The position numbers were made by a program, and so were the translations under genes. This document shows positions 47,236 to 58,092 of a stretch of DNA of 58,092 bases, one piece after another. The stretch lies in NCBI GenBank assembly GCA_003833135.1, contig QZLH01000085.1, forward strand, positions 36,565 to 94,656. Direction: 5' to 3'. Position 1 is the first letter of the stretch. Each line of letters starts with the position of its first letter. Under the pieces are notes generated by a model, which was not told the origin of the DNA, ran no database searches, and was given only the letters and a program-made list of their open reading frames with translations. This stretch comes from Oehlia diaphana. Taxonomy: Eukaryota > Glomeromycota > Glomeromycetes > Glomerales > Glomeraceae.

Positions 47236-49088
47236 TTAAAAAATGCCGTTGATTACGCAAATTAAAATATATGACATATATAAAAATAATTGTTATTACG
47301 CAAACTATATAACTAACCTTTTAAAAAATCTCAAAATCTATGCAAATAAAATTTTATGACTTTTGGAAAATTTACTACTATGGTTAAATAAACTTACATG
47401 TGACCTTTATATGTATTTTTCAGGATTCTGTTAGCTTAATCTTCATTTTCTTCATTTTCATTAATTTCATTTTGTGAAAGAATTTCTGTATACCTCCAAC
47501 AGTTAATAATTATTTGTTAACTTACAAAATCTTAAGCTTCTTTATCAAATTAATAGCATTACAAATATTTATAGGAGTAACTTCTTTGTTTAATTTTTAA
47601 GAAATTTTATACGCTTCAATTCTGTTTTTAATGATCAATTTCTGGTACTATACCTAAATAATAAAAAATTATTAATCTTTATATTTATAAGTTAATAATT
47701 AAATATCAATTTACCTTAAAAGATTTAATAATTTCTGCATCACAAGGTTGCAAATATGCTGTAATATTTACTGATAGTCATATTTGTCAATCTCACATTT
47801 TCATTAATAATATGTATGGAAGTATTATTAACAAATAATAAAATTTTGCAATTTTGTAATTGCATTCATTTATCCAATTTTATGAGATAATCATTTTATA
47901 CAGATACTTGTATCCAGGAAGTTGCGTTCTAATAATATTCTACCAGTAAATTTTCTTTTTTTTATGTAATACTCAAGGATTTTAATAAGTGTGGATAAAA
48001 AGTGATTTTATTTTTCTGTACCAGTTGTATTGCATGTAAAAAGTAATGTAATTCATTTTTTAGATTTTTTCTTTTCAGCAAGAAGACTTTACGCTAACAT
48101 TTTTAAAGATTCAAAATCCTAATACAACCCTAAAAATGAAAAAAAAAATTAATATCTACTCAAAATTATTTAAAATATATTCAGCTTATCCATTTTATCA
48201 CAATTAAAAATATTATTTAAATCATAATTTTTAAGAATTTTACACAATTTATTCCTCTTTTTATCTAATATTTTCAGAGGTGTACTGTTTACTTCACTCT
48301 ACTTAATATACTCTTTTAAATTATATCATTTTTTAAATTTATTCACCCACCTATTAAAAGTTGAAAATTTAGTAATTTCAAATTGCTATACAAAGAATTT
48401 AGCTTTTTCATATAAGAAAGCAAGATATCACTATTAATTATAAGGTTTGCAGAAAGTGCATTTGTAATCTATAATAAAAGGACCTTCAACTTAGAGAAAA
48501 TAAACCTGCTTTTCTCTTTGTTTATTTAATTCTTCTGAGTTTGGATTAATAAAAAGTTACATTTTTTTAAAAAAAATATCAGAAACAGTATTCTATTTGA
48601 TATTATATAAGTTGACAAGTTCTATGATTTGGGTAAGTTGTGATATTTTTTGAGAATTTAAATAGAGTTGATGCTTCTATGCATATATTAAAATAACTCT
48701 TTTGTTTAGTTAAAAGAATTCTTTGGTAGATTTTCTTTTTTCTTATTGAGACATGATACATATTTTATGTAAAATATGAACTATTTGATGGTATTTTATT
48801 TAAAAATATTTTTTAAGAATGAAATATTTGTCATATATAGAAATTTGGATATTTACATTATGTAAAATAGCTGATAATCTCAATATAATATATAGTGTAA
48901 TCTAAATATCATTACATTTTTATTATACACAATTATACAGTGACAAAGAGTGAATATTAGTACACATTACATTGCAAATCTATATATGATATTAGTACAG
49001 TGAGATTTTTTTATTAAATATAAAATGGAACTGTTAATATAAGAAATTATCGATATATAAAGTATTGGTACATTGAGGTTTGACTGTA

Positions 49089-50904
49089 ATTGCAATTTAA
49101 GTTTAACTTATCCTTTTTTTAACTTTTATAAATAATATTTTTAAAAATATTAGTTTTAAAGTCATAGTTATATTTTGGCCAAAATTAAGTATAATTCTGG
49201 TAAAATTACTAAAAACTATCCGATTAGTTTCGTAACATTTTATTTTTTAATAATTATTTATATTTAATTTATTATTTTTATTAATTATTACTTTATCTAT
49301 AATTTCCATATTTTTAATAAAAATTGACAGTTTTAATTTATATAAATTTTTTATTTTTTTATTAATAATAAAAAAAAAATTTGTTAATTTTGGTAAATTA
49401 ACAATTAAATTTATCAATCTACAAATAATTTGAATAAACTGATATTATATTTTATTCCTATATTATTTTAGAATCTTATTATAACTTATATTTTAAGTTT
49501 TAGCAAATTAGTATAGATTTTAAATGTGATAATTTGATTTTTAGTAAATTAGGCATATTTTAGTAAAAGCAAAAAGTACTTAAATTTATGCAAATCAGTT
49601 ATGAGTTATATATATGATGTCCAGGATTTTCAAATAATATAATTGATGGCAATAAATTTAATTTTTATATTATATTTTAATAATTAATATTTTAATTTAC
49701 TATAATATCAGATTTTACGTTATTATATAATTATTTTAATTTTTGATACAGGATTTTTTACTTTATTTGCAAATCATGAATTAATAATTAATAATAATAT
49801 AAAATATAAAGCTTTAAATAGTTTTAATTTAGTTTTATTTTCAGTTTTTTTTAATTAGTTGGAATTATTTTTATGCAATAATTTACCATTCAATAATTAT
49901 AAAAAGATAATTTATAGATTTATAGTTCATTAAAATCCTTTTATTAAACTTTTTAAATAATATAAAATATTTTTTAGTATCAATAAATAGCAAAATAATT
50001 TTTTAAAAATTTTATAACAATTTATTATCTATTAATATTAAAAAAAATAAGTTAGTATCATTCAAATGTTTTTAATAAAAGGATCTTAATAAATTATAAA
50101 TTATTTTTCTATAATTACTGAATAGCAAATTATTGTATAAAGATAATCAGAAATTAAAATAATTTATTAAATTTAGATATTTAAATTATCTTTAACTAAA
50201 AAATTACAAAGGAACTTCTTTTAATAATCACATAAACTATTTTTTTTCAAAAAACTATCAGCAATATTTTTAATATTTTTATGATAAAATAGCTGTCTAT
50301 AGCAATAAAAAGCTTAAAATAAGCCTTTAAAAGGTTCAACAACTTGTACATGATCTTAGAATAGTTTTTTTTCTTAAACTTATTAGGTTTAGACAGGATC
50401 CTTATAAAATAGGTTACCTTCAAGTCTAAAGTAAAAATCATATATAAAATTATTTACAGATCCTACTATAAAAGAAAATTTTATGTTACATTGTTATAAT
50501 TTTTTTCCTTTTTAGCTAATTAACTAATAAAATTTAAGAAAAAAATAAGGTAAAAATTATTAGTAAAGACTAATTATTTACGGTAATTTTATTATAAGTA
50601 AACGGAATCCTGTTTGAACTCACAGAATATAGCTCAGATATACCTAAATATAATATAATAGAGGCAGTTAAAGACACTTGCAACCAAAATTTAACTTTCA
50701 TATAAATGTTACATTCAGAGTTTTAAGACATTTTTAGAATTTTTGATATAAAAGACTTTACTAAGTTTTATCATTTTCTCTTTATTATATTTGGAATTTT
50801 TAAATACTTTAAAAATTTGGTTAATAATGAGTTTGATTAAAATAGTATAGAAAGTATAACTTATAATGTAATGTCATCACAACAAACCAAAATAGTAAAG
50901 GATT
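49089..50904. other. AT-rich intergenic desert
   Basis: No gene, RNA or definable repeat was seen; frames are short and low-complexity. Confidence 0.6.
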
Positions 50905-51959
50905 AACTGATGAATATAAAAATTTTAGAAAATCTAATATATCGATTAGCGAATATTACATAACTTGAAGAACTAATTAATTCCTTTAATGCAAAAGTCA
51001 TACTCTTTACTTTTAAAGAAAAGAATAAGCAAGTTTCTTATACAGAGATAGTTAAACAGGACTTGAATAGTAACTTTAGTAGACTGAATTCATCTACTCC
51101 TATAAAGGATAAGAAAAGAAAAATTATGTTAGTTTTAATTAATTTTACTAATAAGAATTACCTTGCAACTACTAAGAAAGTAGAAACAACTAGTAATATC
51201 AGTACTCAAAACTATTAGCATTATGATAACTGGATATAATTTTGAAGCTAAAAATAATGTTTGTGAAATTAAGTTTATGATATTCTTTCCAGATAGACCT
51301 AATTTGAGTGCTTAATTACTTAAAAGTCTGGGCCAAGTAATTGTGATTAAATTTAAATCACAACAAAAGTATACTACTTTAATAGTATTAATTAATCTCA
51401 AAGAGGCGGTAATAGATCTATGGAATAGTAGAGCTTGGACTGCTCTACTTGAAAGTTTACCTATATAATAATTTCTGACAAATTAGAATCTTAAGCAAAG
51501 AAAGAATGAGAATGATTTTAGGCTATATTAATAGAAGTTCCTGCTTCTACTACTATAGCATCTTTATACTCAACTAACTCTGCTCACTCTATTCTTAAAC
51601 TTATAGAATGTAAAGTATTTAAGTTAATTTAAGATAAAGGCATCTGCAAGTTGATTACTTACTATAAATCATGGGTTAACTTGGATAAGTCATTGGTAAA
51701 GCTTTTAATTTAGATGAATTAACTGGTGATTGAAAAAGATATTATATCTCTATTTGAAGCAAGGAAGGAACTGCTATCGGAAGATGAATCAAGATGATGA
51801 TTCTAAGGTCTCTCAGAAATCTATTAATATAATGCAGTTGAGTAAGAAACAAAAGGTGGCTAAGCAAGTCAAAAAGATTAACAAGGGCTTGGACAGTATT
51901 GACAAACTTATGGTTTTAGCTGATATTAGATTGATGCTAAGAAAATTAGGAGTATTTTG
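50905..51959 (+). pseudogene. Broken gag-like ORF of a transposable element
   Basis: Scattered frames on the plus strand give KEKNKQVSYTEIVKQDLN, LKSLGQVIVIKFKSQQKYTT, AVIDLWNSRAWTALLESLP, NLKQRKNENDF and a basic C-terminus ending LDSIDKLMVLADIRLMLRKL (51730-51960). The order, with a short RNA-binding-like fold, a WT/LxSLP block, a Lys-rich tail and an ending in a Leu-rich helix, resembles ORF1/gag-like proteins that are common in Glomeromycotina genomes. Many stops and shifts interrupt it. No reverse transcriptase is adjacent. The assignment rests on my recollection of that protein class. Confidence 0.45.
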
Positions 51960-52171
51960 AGAATTCATTAATTTTGGCTAATAACTTTATATTAGTACCA
52001 TTTATATATAACTTAATAATTAATTAAAGATTCTATATTATAAGAAGAGTAATTTATTAATAATTTTAGTATATTATGATTAAAAATATCATCTATAATA
52101 AAAAGAATTTATTATTTTTCTTTATATTTTATTTGTAAAAAACACATATACTAAATAAAAAAATCTTGGTA
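51960..52171. other. Short AT-rich spacer
   Basis: 3' flank of the gag-like relic up to the MITE; nothing definable. Confidence 0.5.
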
Positions 52172-52341
52172 TTAGGGCAGTGACATATATTAGCTAATAT
52201 TATTTTAATAGTAACATTTACTCCCCCACCCCCAGGTAAGATTTTATGACCAATCACAACCTTTTTACATAGTTTATATTATGTGTAACCTAAGATTTTC
52301 TTTTACTCTAAAATATTAGCTAATATATGTCATTGCCCTAA
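52172..52341. mobile_element. 170-bp MITE with long terminal inverted repeats
   Basis: The left end TTAGGGCAGTGACATATATT and about ten further bases are inverted at the right end with one mismatch in 30. TA flanks both sides (52170-52171 and 52342-52343) and the symmetry extends one base past it. The interior of about 110 bases includes a C-rich run (CTCCCCCACCCCCAGG) that is odd in this AT-rich DNA. No coding capacity. High arm identity suggests recent activity. Confidence 0.85.
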
Positions 52342-52343
52342 TA

Positions 52344-54183
52344 CGTAAATATCATGATTATTGTAGGTATCTATTTTGACAGTAATTGTTATAATATTTT
52401 TACTGGCAGTTATTATCTTACTTAGACTCAAACCTACTTAAAAGAATAAAAGCAAATAAGTTATTTAACATAAAAATAAAAGTAATAGATAAGTTCAGTC
52501 TATTTAGAAATACTAGTAATATTACAAGTTTTATTTGGAATGGGAAAGAGTTTTTATCAGAAATTGGTTTTTTATAATAATACATAACCATGGCTATTAT
52601 AATTTATCATTATATTTCAGGCATATTAAATATTGTATTTTGAATTTAACTGTAATATGCAAAAATGTATTTTGCTATTTAATTGGTATAACATAAATAT
52701 CTTTCCTTTCATTCAATTATAATCTCATCTTCTTTTGTATAAAATTATATTTTAAAAGTAATAAAATTAATATTTTATTCCTCATTTTTTAATCCCTATA
52801 AAAAATTTATTCCGTTATTTCTGTAAAAACTCCGTAAAAATGAGCCTTTCACAGATTCATTCACAGAAAATGAAAATAATTCGATAAATTCCGTGACATA
52901 AGGTTATTAATTCCGGAATATCAGCTTTTTGCGGAAAAAAGATGGAATATAAAAAACGGATTGACTTTTTTTACAGAGTAATTATTTATATCATCTGATA
53001 ATTAGACCATTTTTTTTTATTTAAGTGCATCTTTAAAGTGGCGTCCAAAATAAAAAGAAAAATAAATGTACTGTATATGTGTCTGATAAAATGCGTACAA
53101 GTATTCTCATTTAAAAAAAAAACTAAACTATATCGAGTACCGAGGGTTATATCGAATTACAGAAGAATAAGAATAGGGACGCGCATGAGATCAGCATCTC
53201 ATTAAATTGATAATTTTTTTTAAATTACACAATTCGTTCTATGTAGATCCAATAGATAACTCATTTTAATACTCTAAATAAGCCTTTAAATTACCCATGG
53301 ATAAATTATTTCATCCTTTTAGGATTGTAAATGATAACATGTGCGATGATTACTCGTGAAAACTTTATTTGTGATACTAAATTTCGTCATTAAACCTTTC
53401 ATCTTTCGGAGAGAAAAATCGCGTATCTTTATACGATTATTGTAAAGTTCTTGGCAATTTATGAAATTAGTCATTCATATTGTATAGTTGGATTAATTTA
53501 TTTTCATTAAATTTTATATGAGTTAAACTCATTTATAACAGTGATAAAAGAATATGATAAATGATCACAATTCGCCAATCATTTTTTTACTTTTATTTAC
53601 TACGCCACGAAAATTTAAATTTTCTGCGCCACGAACACAAAATTGTTGCCAAGAAATTCGAATCTGCACAATTAATATCACATCAAAAAAAAAACTGTCC
53701 TTTTATATCGCGTTAATCACGTGAAATAGCTTGGCAAATTATTTATATTGGAGTCCTTTTTTTTCTTTACACTAGTTTCCTTAATTGAACAAACCTGCTT
53801 TTTTTAATATTGGCGTTAATAGGTCTACTTTTTTGCTTGGCATTATTAAATCATGTGATGCCAAGAAAAGTACTTATAGGATCCATAAATCGCAAATGGA
53901 AAAAATAATATATATATATTTTTTTTTTTTTTGGACGCCTGAAATTCAGATTAAAAAATTTTTTTAAAAAAGAAATAGAAATAATAATATCTTTCAAAAT
54001 AATTTTACTCTTTAAGATATATGGTTTTTTTATTGAATGATTTTCGGTAGAACACGATTATATAAATGGTTTATTTTAGTACACTTATACCTTTAATGGA
54101 TAATAATTCAATTTAAATAAAAAAAAATTTCTTTTCTTTCAGTTGTAATTTTCAAATTTTTTTACATTAATATTAGTAAAGCT
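52344..54183. other. Intergenic, nothing recognised
   Basis: AT-rich DNA between the MITE and the membrane protein gene. A weak inverted repeat with TCTGTAAAAA arms occurs near 52815-52980. No gene was recognised. Confidence 0.55.
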
Positions 54184-55068
54184 ATGTCGCCATCGCCATT
54201 TGTTTTCATAACTTCAAAACCAACTTTATTTCCTTCAATCATTTTTAGTATCCTTTTCCTGCTTGCATCAAGCCTTCACCTTTTTCGTATAATACAAACC
54301 CGACGTCGTGTCTACAAATTATTATTCATATTTAGTTTTTTAAGAACAGTATTATTTATTATACGGATTGCATGGTCAAAAAACCAAGATTCATTTGAAC
54401 TTGCGATATCTTCGGGAATTTTCACTGCAGGCGCATTTTTCATAATAATTTTAGCAATATATATTCTTTTAGAGGATTGGATTCTTACTCTCTCAAATGC
54501 AATTCAATTTACGGCTAGTAATTCAAATTCACGAAGGCGCTCAAAATTAACAAATTATGAACATTACACCTTAAAAACGGCAGAATGCCTTCTTCCAGCA
54601 TTTTCTGCATTATTCGTAGTAGGATCAATAAAAGAATTCAATACAGATATGTCTGACGAATGGGACACTTCAATAGAAAAAGGTGATACCATAATAAAAT
54701 TTTCCATGATAAGTTTCTTAATTAGCGTATCACTTTATATGCTTCTTGTCACATATTTCGCAATAAAGTATAGTAATATACCTATACACAAACAATTAAA
54801 GGTTTTGGTATTATATATTGTTGGAGCTTTATTATTGATTGAGCTGGTTTACGGAACTTTTATGATCTTCTCTCCGCCTACCGATAAGATTAATAAGTAT
54901 AGTTGGGTCTTTTATTTGTTCGAGTCACTTCCGGAGGTTTTAAATTTGGCTATTTTGGGAGGTGTTATTTTAGGTGAATGGTTTTTTGAGGAAGAGAATA
55001 TTGAATTGGTTGATAGCATTAAAACTATTTCAATCGGGTCGATTGGGAATGGAAATGCAAGCGTTTGA
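54184..55068 (+). CDS. Orphan multi-pass (about seven-helix) membrane protein
   Basis: A single uninterrupted frame of 294 residues. Hydrophobic segments stand at about residues 18-36, 45-62, 78-98, 127-146 (weaker), 170-193, 206-228 and 245-263, giving around seven helices with the N-terminus outside if the positive-inside rule holds (RRR/RR runs at 40-42 and 116-118). The layout resembles fungal RTA1/DUF7702-type seven-helix proteins, but I see no decisive signature, so I leave it unnamed. A conserved-looking phrase is FSFLRTVLFIIRIAW. The C-terminal tail is short and acidic then Ser/Gly-rich. Lack of introns contrasts with its neighbours. Function unknown. Confidence 0.8.
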   Translation: MSPSPFVFITSKPTLFPSIIFSILFLLASSLHLFRIIQTRRRVYKLLFIFSFLRTVLFIIRIAWSKNQDSFELAISSGIFTAGAFFIIILAIYILLEDWILTLSNAIQFTASNSNSRRRSKLTNYEHYTLKTAECLLPAFSALFVVGSIKEFNTDMSDEWDTSIEKGDTIIKFSMISFLISVSLYMLLVTYFAIKYSNIPIHKQLKVLVLYIVGALLLIELVYGTFMIFSPPTDKINKYSWVFYLFESLPEVLNLAILGGVILGEWFFEEENIELVDSIKTISIGSIGNGNASV

Positions 55069-56143
55069 GTGAATATTTTTCATAAACAATTACATCGCTG
55101 GCGAATGTTAACGTCACCAAAAAGCGCACATACTGTAGATATAATTAACTTGAATACAAATAGACAAAAATTAAGAAGAAGGAATTTGACGCAGTAAATT
55201 TGATGCTGCTCTGGTTATAATCAAATCGGGATGAACGACGTTAGAGTTGGCGAGATTAAAAGATAATAATAATATTTTCTGTCCTTCATTTATTTTGGAG
55301 GTTAAAATGTACATGTATATGAAAACTACGTAATTACTGTAGTTTTAAATACTACTTATTTTGTAAATTTTTTTTTTTTAGTATATTTAGTAGTTGAAGA
55401 TACCTAATCGTGTAATAAATTTTCACATTCAAATTTTCTTGCTTTAAGCATAATAGATAAAATAAAAAAAAAATGTATCGATAATCTAACTATATACGGA
55501 AAAACGGAAAAATGACTACCATATCTAACATGTGATTTCAAATGATTACTTCAATGTGATCGAATAAAGTGGAATTTCCTTGTAAATTTCAGGATGATCT
55601 ATAATTACCGGTACACATAATTCAAATAGGATAATCGTTCTGGTCAAAAACGGTAGTCACGATAGTCACGATGATTTTTTGATTCTACAGATTTGATCGA
55701 AAAGGAGTGTGATCGAATCCCCGAATCTTAATGTCAGATCGAACCAATAAAATAAACGTCTTCTGGACGCGTCGTAGAAAATCACGTGATTTTCTCGTAT
55801 GTGTCATATAAAGGTAATTAGTTTTTTTTTAAAAAAAAAATCGATGTTGATTCATAATCTAACTTGATCGATATCAATCTCAAAATTCTCAAAATTCTAA
55901 TTTTCTTTTTTTTTATATATTCATAAAGGTAAAAAATATACACTTTTCTGTTTTCAAAATAATTTTCAGCTATTTTGGATATTAAAAATTAATAATTCAT
56001 TACTAATATAAATATTCAGGTCAAATAACTTTTTTTTAATGTACGATATTTCCGCACCTTGTCATTTTTTTTTTAAAAAAAAAAGTTTGCATTATAATTG
56101 AGATACTTTCTAAAAAATTTTTTATTTGAATTGTATTATTTAG
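55069..56143. other. Intergenic, nothing recognised
   Basis: About 1 kb between two plus-strand genes. The part at 55600-55800 is somewhat less AT-rich and may hold promoter elements of the macrodomain gene, but no specific site is assignable. Confidence 0.5.
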
Positions 56144-56680
56144 ATGTCTGATACAACTTATTCTTATCCCTCAACTCCCCCGCCGCAAGAAACCCCAGCT
56201 CCACCGCCAACTCCTGCAACTCCATTATCATCGACAACATCAGTTGAAAAATTTACTTTAACAGAACGACAAGGAGACTTATTCACTGATGCACCACCAA
56301 CTGACGCATTAGCTCATTGCGTATCTCAAGATCTTAGAATGGGTAAAGGTATCGCATATATTTTCAAGAAAAAATATGAAGGATTAAATGAATTGAGAGC
56401 TCAACAACGTAAAGTCGGTCAAGTTGCTTATCTTCAACGTGATAATCGTTATATTTTTTATTTAATTACTAAATATTATGTTTACGATAAACCTGATCGT
56501 AAAGAATTTGAAACAAGTTTGGTGGAATTGAGAAAGTTGTGTGAACAACTTAGTGTTAGAGGTTTAAGTATTCCTCGGATTGGAACTGGATTGGATGGGT
56601 TATCTTTGAGTTATGTTAAAGATGCTATTAAAGAAGCTTTTGAAGGGAGTAATGTCAAAGTTACTATGTTTTATTTGTAG
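56144..56680 (+). CDS. TARG1/OARD1-type ADP-ribosyl hydrolase (macrodomain)
   Basis: A single exon encodes 178 residues. The first about 35 are Pro/Thr-rich and likely flexible. A macrodomain of the ALC1-like class follows (about 36-178): GDLFTDAPPTDALAHCVSQD, RMGKGIAYIFKKKYEG, RYIFYLITK, SIPRIGTGLDGL. It matches human OARD1/TARG1 motif for motif. The two residues essential in that enzyme correspond to Lys110 and Asp151 here, with the same 41-residue spacing. TARG1-type enzymes remove ADP-ribose from glutamate/aspartate and deacylate O-acetyl-ADP-ribose; yeast Poa1 in this class is an ADP-ribose-1''-phosphatase. Two PARP-like genes lie about 20-30 kb to the left. The 3' end faces the rhodanese gene. 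Confidence 0.93.
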   Translation: MSDTTYSYPSTPPPQETPAPPPTPATPLSSTTSVEKFTLTERQGDLFTDAPPTDALAHCVSQDLRMGKGIAYIFKKKYEGLNELRAQQRKVGQVAYLQRDNRYIFYLITKYYVYDKPDRKEFETSLVELRKLCEQLSVRGLSIPRIGTGLDGLSLSYVKDAIKEAFEGSNVKVTMFYL

Positions 56681-56889
56681 TATAATTTGGATGATTTCAT
56701 TGTTCTTCTTATGTTCATAAATATAAGCAATGATTTCTTATCATAATCTTTTAATCATAATTTGATCTTGAATAAATATTGTGCAAAGTAATTCAAAGTC
56801 AAAACTTTATTAACATTGTAGAATAAATAAACCTCTTGATAGAAAAGCAATTATTGACTCAGGAATAGCACGATTCAAGTAATATAATA

Positions 56890-57461
56890 TTAATAATCTT
56901 CCCAAAAATCAGGATCATAATTTTCAATTAGTTTAGGATCAGCCTTATTTTGACTCTGCCATTCACTGATTCCGCCTTGTAATACTTGAACTTTTTGATT
57001 AGTTCCCGTTTTTTTTGTGTTTTCTGTTACTTCTTTGAAAATTCTTGCACATCTTGGCCCACGAACTTGAGATAAAGCGCATGTGAAAACTATTCTAGGT
57101 ACTAAATAACAGAAAGTAAGAAGATAAAGATTTATTTGATTAAATAAAAAATATTCTGATAGTTTACCTTGATTGTATTTGGAAATAAGATCATTAACAT
57201 CATCATGAAATTTATTAGAAGGGCTGTTAATGCTATTTGGTATATTACCCCCCTATTTTGAAGGAAGATTACAAAGAAAATAGATTGAGAAGAATATTGT
57301 TCAGAATTTTTGAAATAAAATATAATTTTAAATAACTGACAAGTATTTACTTCGTAATCATCATCTCTAACATCAACCACCAAATAATCTTTTCCAGGAA
57401 CTTTAGTAGTATCTTTTATAATCTCAACTAATTCAGATGGTTTGATGAATTCGTCCGACAT
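56890..57461 (-). CDS. Rhodanese/Cdc25-like small protein (Ych1/Ibp1 type)
   Basis: Three exons (57461-57351, 57252-57168, 57101-56890) give 135 residues. The frame begins MSDEFIKPSELVEIIKD and has the rhodanese-fold strand YLVVDVRDDDYEGGNIPNSIN, then VFTCALSQVRGPRCA with the active-site loop C-x5-R (Cys73, Arg79), and VLQGGISEWQ near the end. Fungal relatives are S. cerevisiae Ych1, S. pombe Ibp1 and arsenate reductase Arr2-like proteins, small phosphatases or sulfurtransferases with a Cdc25-like loop. The substrate cannot be told from sequence. The start was set at 57461 because upstream in-frame sequence is hydrophobic noise. The gene converges on the macrodomain gene, 209 bases apart. Confidence 0.88.
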
Positions 57462-58092
57462 TTTTGTAAAAATGTTTGATATTATTAGTCTGCCTAAGGT
57501 GATCAAGTTGATGAAAAGGTGAATTGTAACAGTTAGCTCGACTTGAAAAAGAATAAGAAAATATAGAAATATATAAACGTTTTGACGAAAAATTATTAAG
57601 ATTAGAATTGGAGAAAGAATAAAAAAGACGTGCAAGATTTGCTAGAGAGTAAGTCATTAAGTCATTTATATTATCAAAGATATACCGATTATTTATGTGG
57701 AAAGGTCTTACAGAAAAACGCCCTTATGCGGATACAGATGTGGATGTCATACAATAACTCGTAAAGTCCTTTTCTTTAGGTATGATGAACTTTTGCGTTG
57801 GGATGTAATTATCTAAAAGTGGAAACTGAGACGCCTATCAATAACTCTAATACGCAGAAATATTGTGTCATTTTAATTGTTTCTTATGGCACGCCGGACT
57901 GGACAGATGTTTAAACGTAAAAGCTAAATCATTTGACGTTTAAGGTTAACTGCGAAATTCAAATTATTTGCTGCACCGACAAACTGTTTGACTTTATAGT
58001 TAAATTTGGCGATATGAAAATAATTTTCCATATTTGGTTAAAATTCAAATGGTGCAATTTAAGTAAATAATTTTCTTTTTAAAAGTCTTGTG
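57462..58092. other. Right-edge intergenic sequence
   Basis: Contains the promoter of the rhodanese gene. No further gene is recognised before the window ends; the segment 57680-58000 is less AT-rich but has no sustained frame. Confidence 0.5.

Larger units (their letters stand above)
44377..48100 (-). pseudogene. Broken Tigger/CENP-B-type DDE transposase
   Basis: The C-terminal part is readable at about 44760-44377 with one stop: LPYDDPIDAKKFFHINNHLQ ... EEIVFIIKLNND ... SLKQTTLDHFIQIV. The C-terminal half of the DDE domain is seen near 47920-47714: KLDK ... KILLFVNNTS (the second-Asp region, where intact members have VDNxxxH, is altered) and ITAYLQPCDAEIIKSFK, the family's HLQPCD-G-I-SFK block. 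The two parts are split by the hAT-like insertion and several frameshifts. The N-terminal HTH region should lie at 48100-48900 but is too degraded to read. It cannot make an active transposase. Confidence 0.75.
44155..49086 (-). mobile_element. Tigger/pogo-like DNA transposon, decayed
   Basis: The left terminus CAGTCAAATCTCAATGTAC is inverted at the right terminus (minus-strand reading CAGTCAAACCTCAATGTAC), three mismatches in the first 25 bases. Both ends abut TA (44153-44154 and 49087-49088). CAGT-initiated termini with TA duplications are standard for pogo/Tigger elements. The interior encodes, on the minus strand, remnants of a DDE transposase of the CENP-B/jerky/Tigger family. A 1.6-kb hAT-like element and a short tandem repeat have been added inside. 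Excluding the insertion the element is about 3.3 kb. Confidence 0.85.

Noticed and set aside
52815..52985. Possible MITE with TCTGTAAAAA arms
   Set aside because: Arms match over only about ten bases with poor extension and no target duplication.

Overview
The window is eukaryotic, very AT-rich nuclear DNA. Genes carry short (about 50-110 bp) GT-AG introns, and the content fits a filamentous fungus. A TLDc-type protein array, remnants of Crinkler (CRN) effector and CRN-associated kinase genes, and decayed transposons between small islands of genes suggest an arbuscular mycorrhizal fungus (Glomeromycotina, Rhizophagus-like). The lineage is an inference; no rRNA or marker tree is available here. 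There is one assembly gap (28375-29233).

Left gene island (880-17372): a JEN1-like MFS carboxylate transporter (+); two divergently oriented paralogous secreted proteins with a 3D/double-psi beta-barrel type domain (2935-3734 - and 5576-6318 +); a NIPA-type magnesium transporter with an Asn/Ser-rich tail (+); a BTB-BACK-TLDc protein (-) directly downstream of an RTC5-like TLDc protein (-); and the cytosolic glutamyl-tRNA synthetase (+, 15 exons), which shares a short divergent promoter with RTC5. All splice junctions were read by eye and keep the frame.

A repeat desert (17373-26479) follows. It holds MITE-like hairpins, a degenerate tandem array whose minus-strand units look like mini-exons, and a 40-bp minisatellite. 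Next is a divergent pair of paralogous ADP-ribosyltransferase (PARP-fold) genes with RanBP2-like zinc fingers (26480-28276 - and 31993-35499 +), flanking the gap. The second carries a Gln-rich tract of about 330 residues.

The right half (35500-54100) is mostly mobile DNA and relics: a broken Crinkler N-terminus, a broken CRN-type kinase, a MITE-in-MITE nest at 40.3-40.6 kb, a 4.9-kb Tigger/pogo-like element (44155-49086) into which a 1.6-kb hAT-like element full of 80-bp hairpin satellite units has inserted, a broken gag-like ORF and a clean 170-bp MITE. The window ends with a small island: an orphan multi-pass membrane protein, a TARG1/OARD1-type ADP-ribosyl hydrolase (macrodomain) and a rhodanese/Cdc25-like protein.

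Functional theme: the window holds two candidate ADP-ribose writers and one candidate eraser about 20 kb apart. This may be coincidence, but it is the most biologically suggestive arrangement here.
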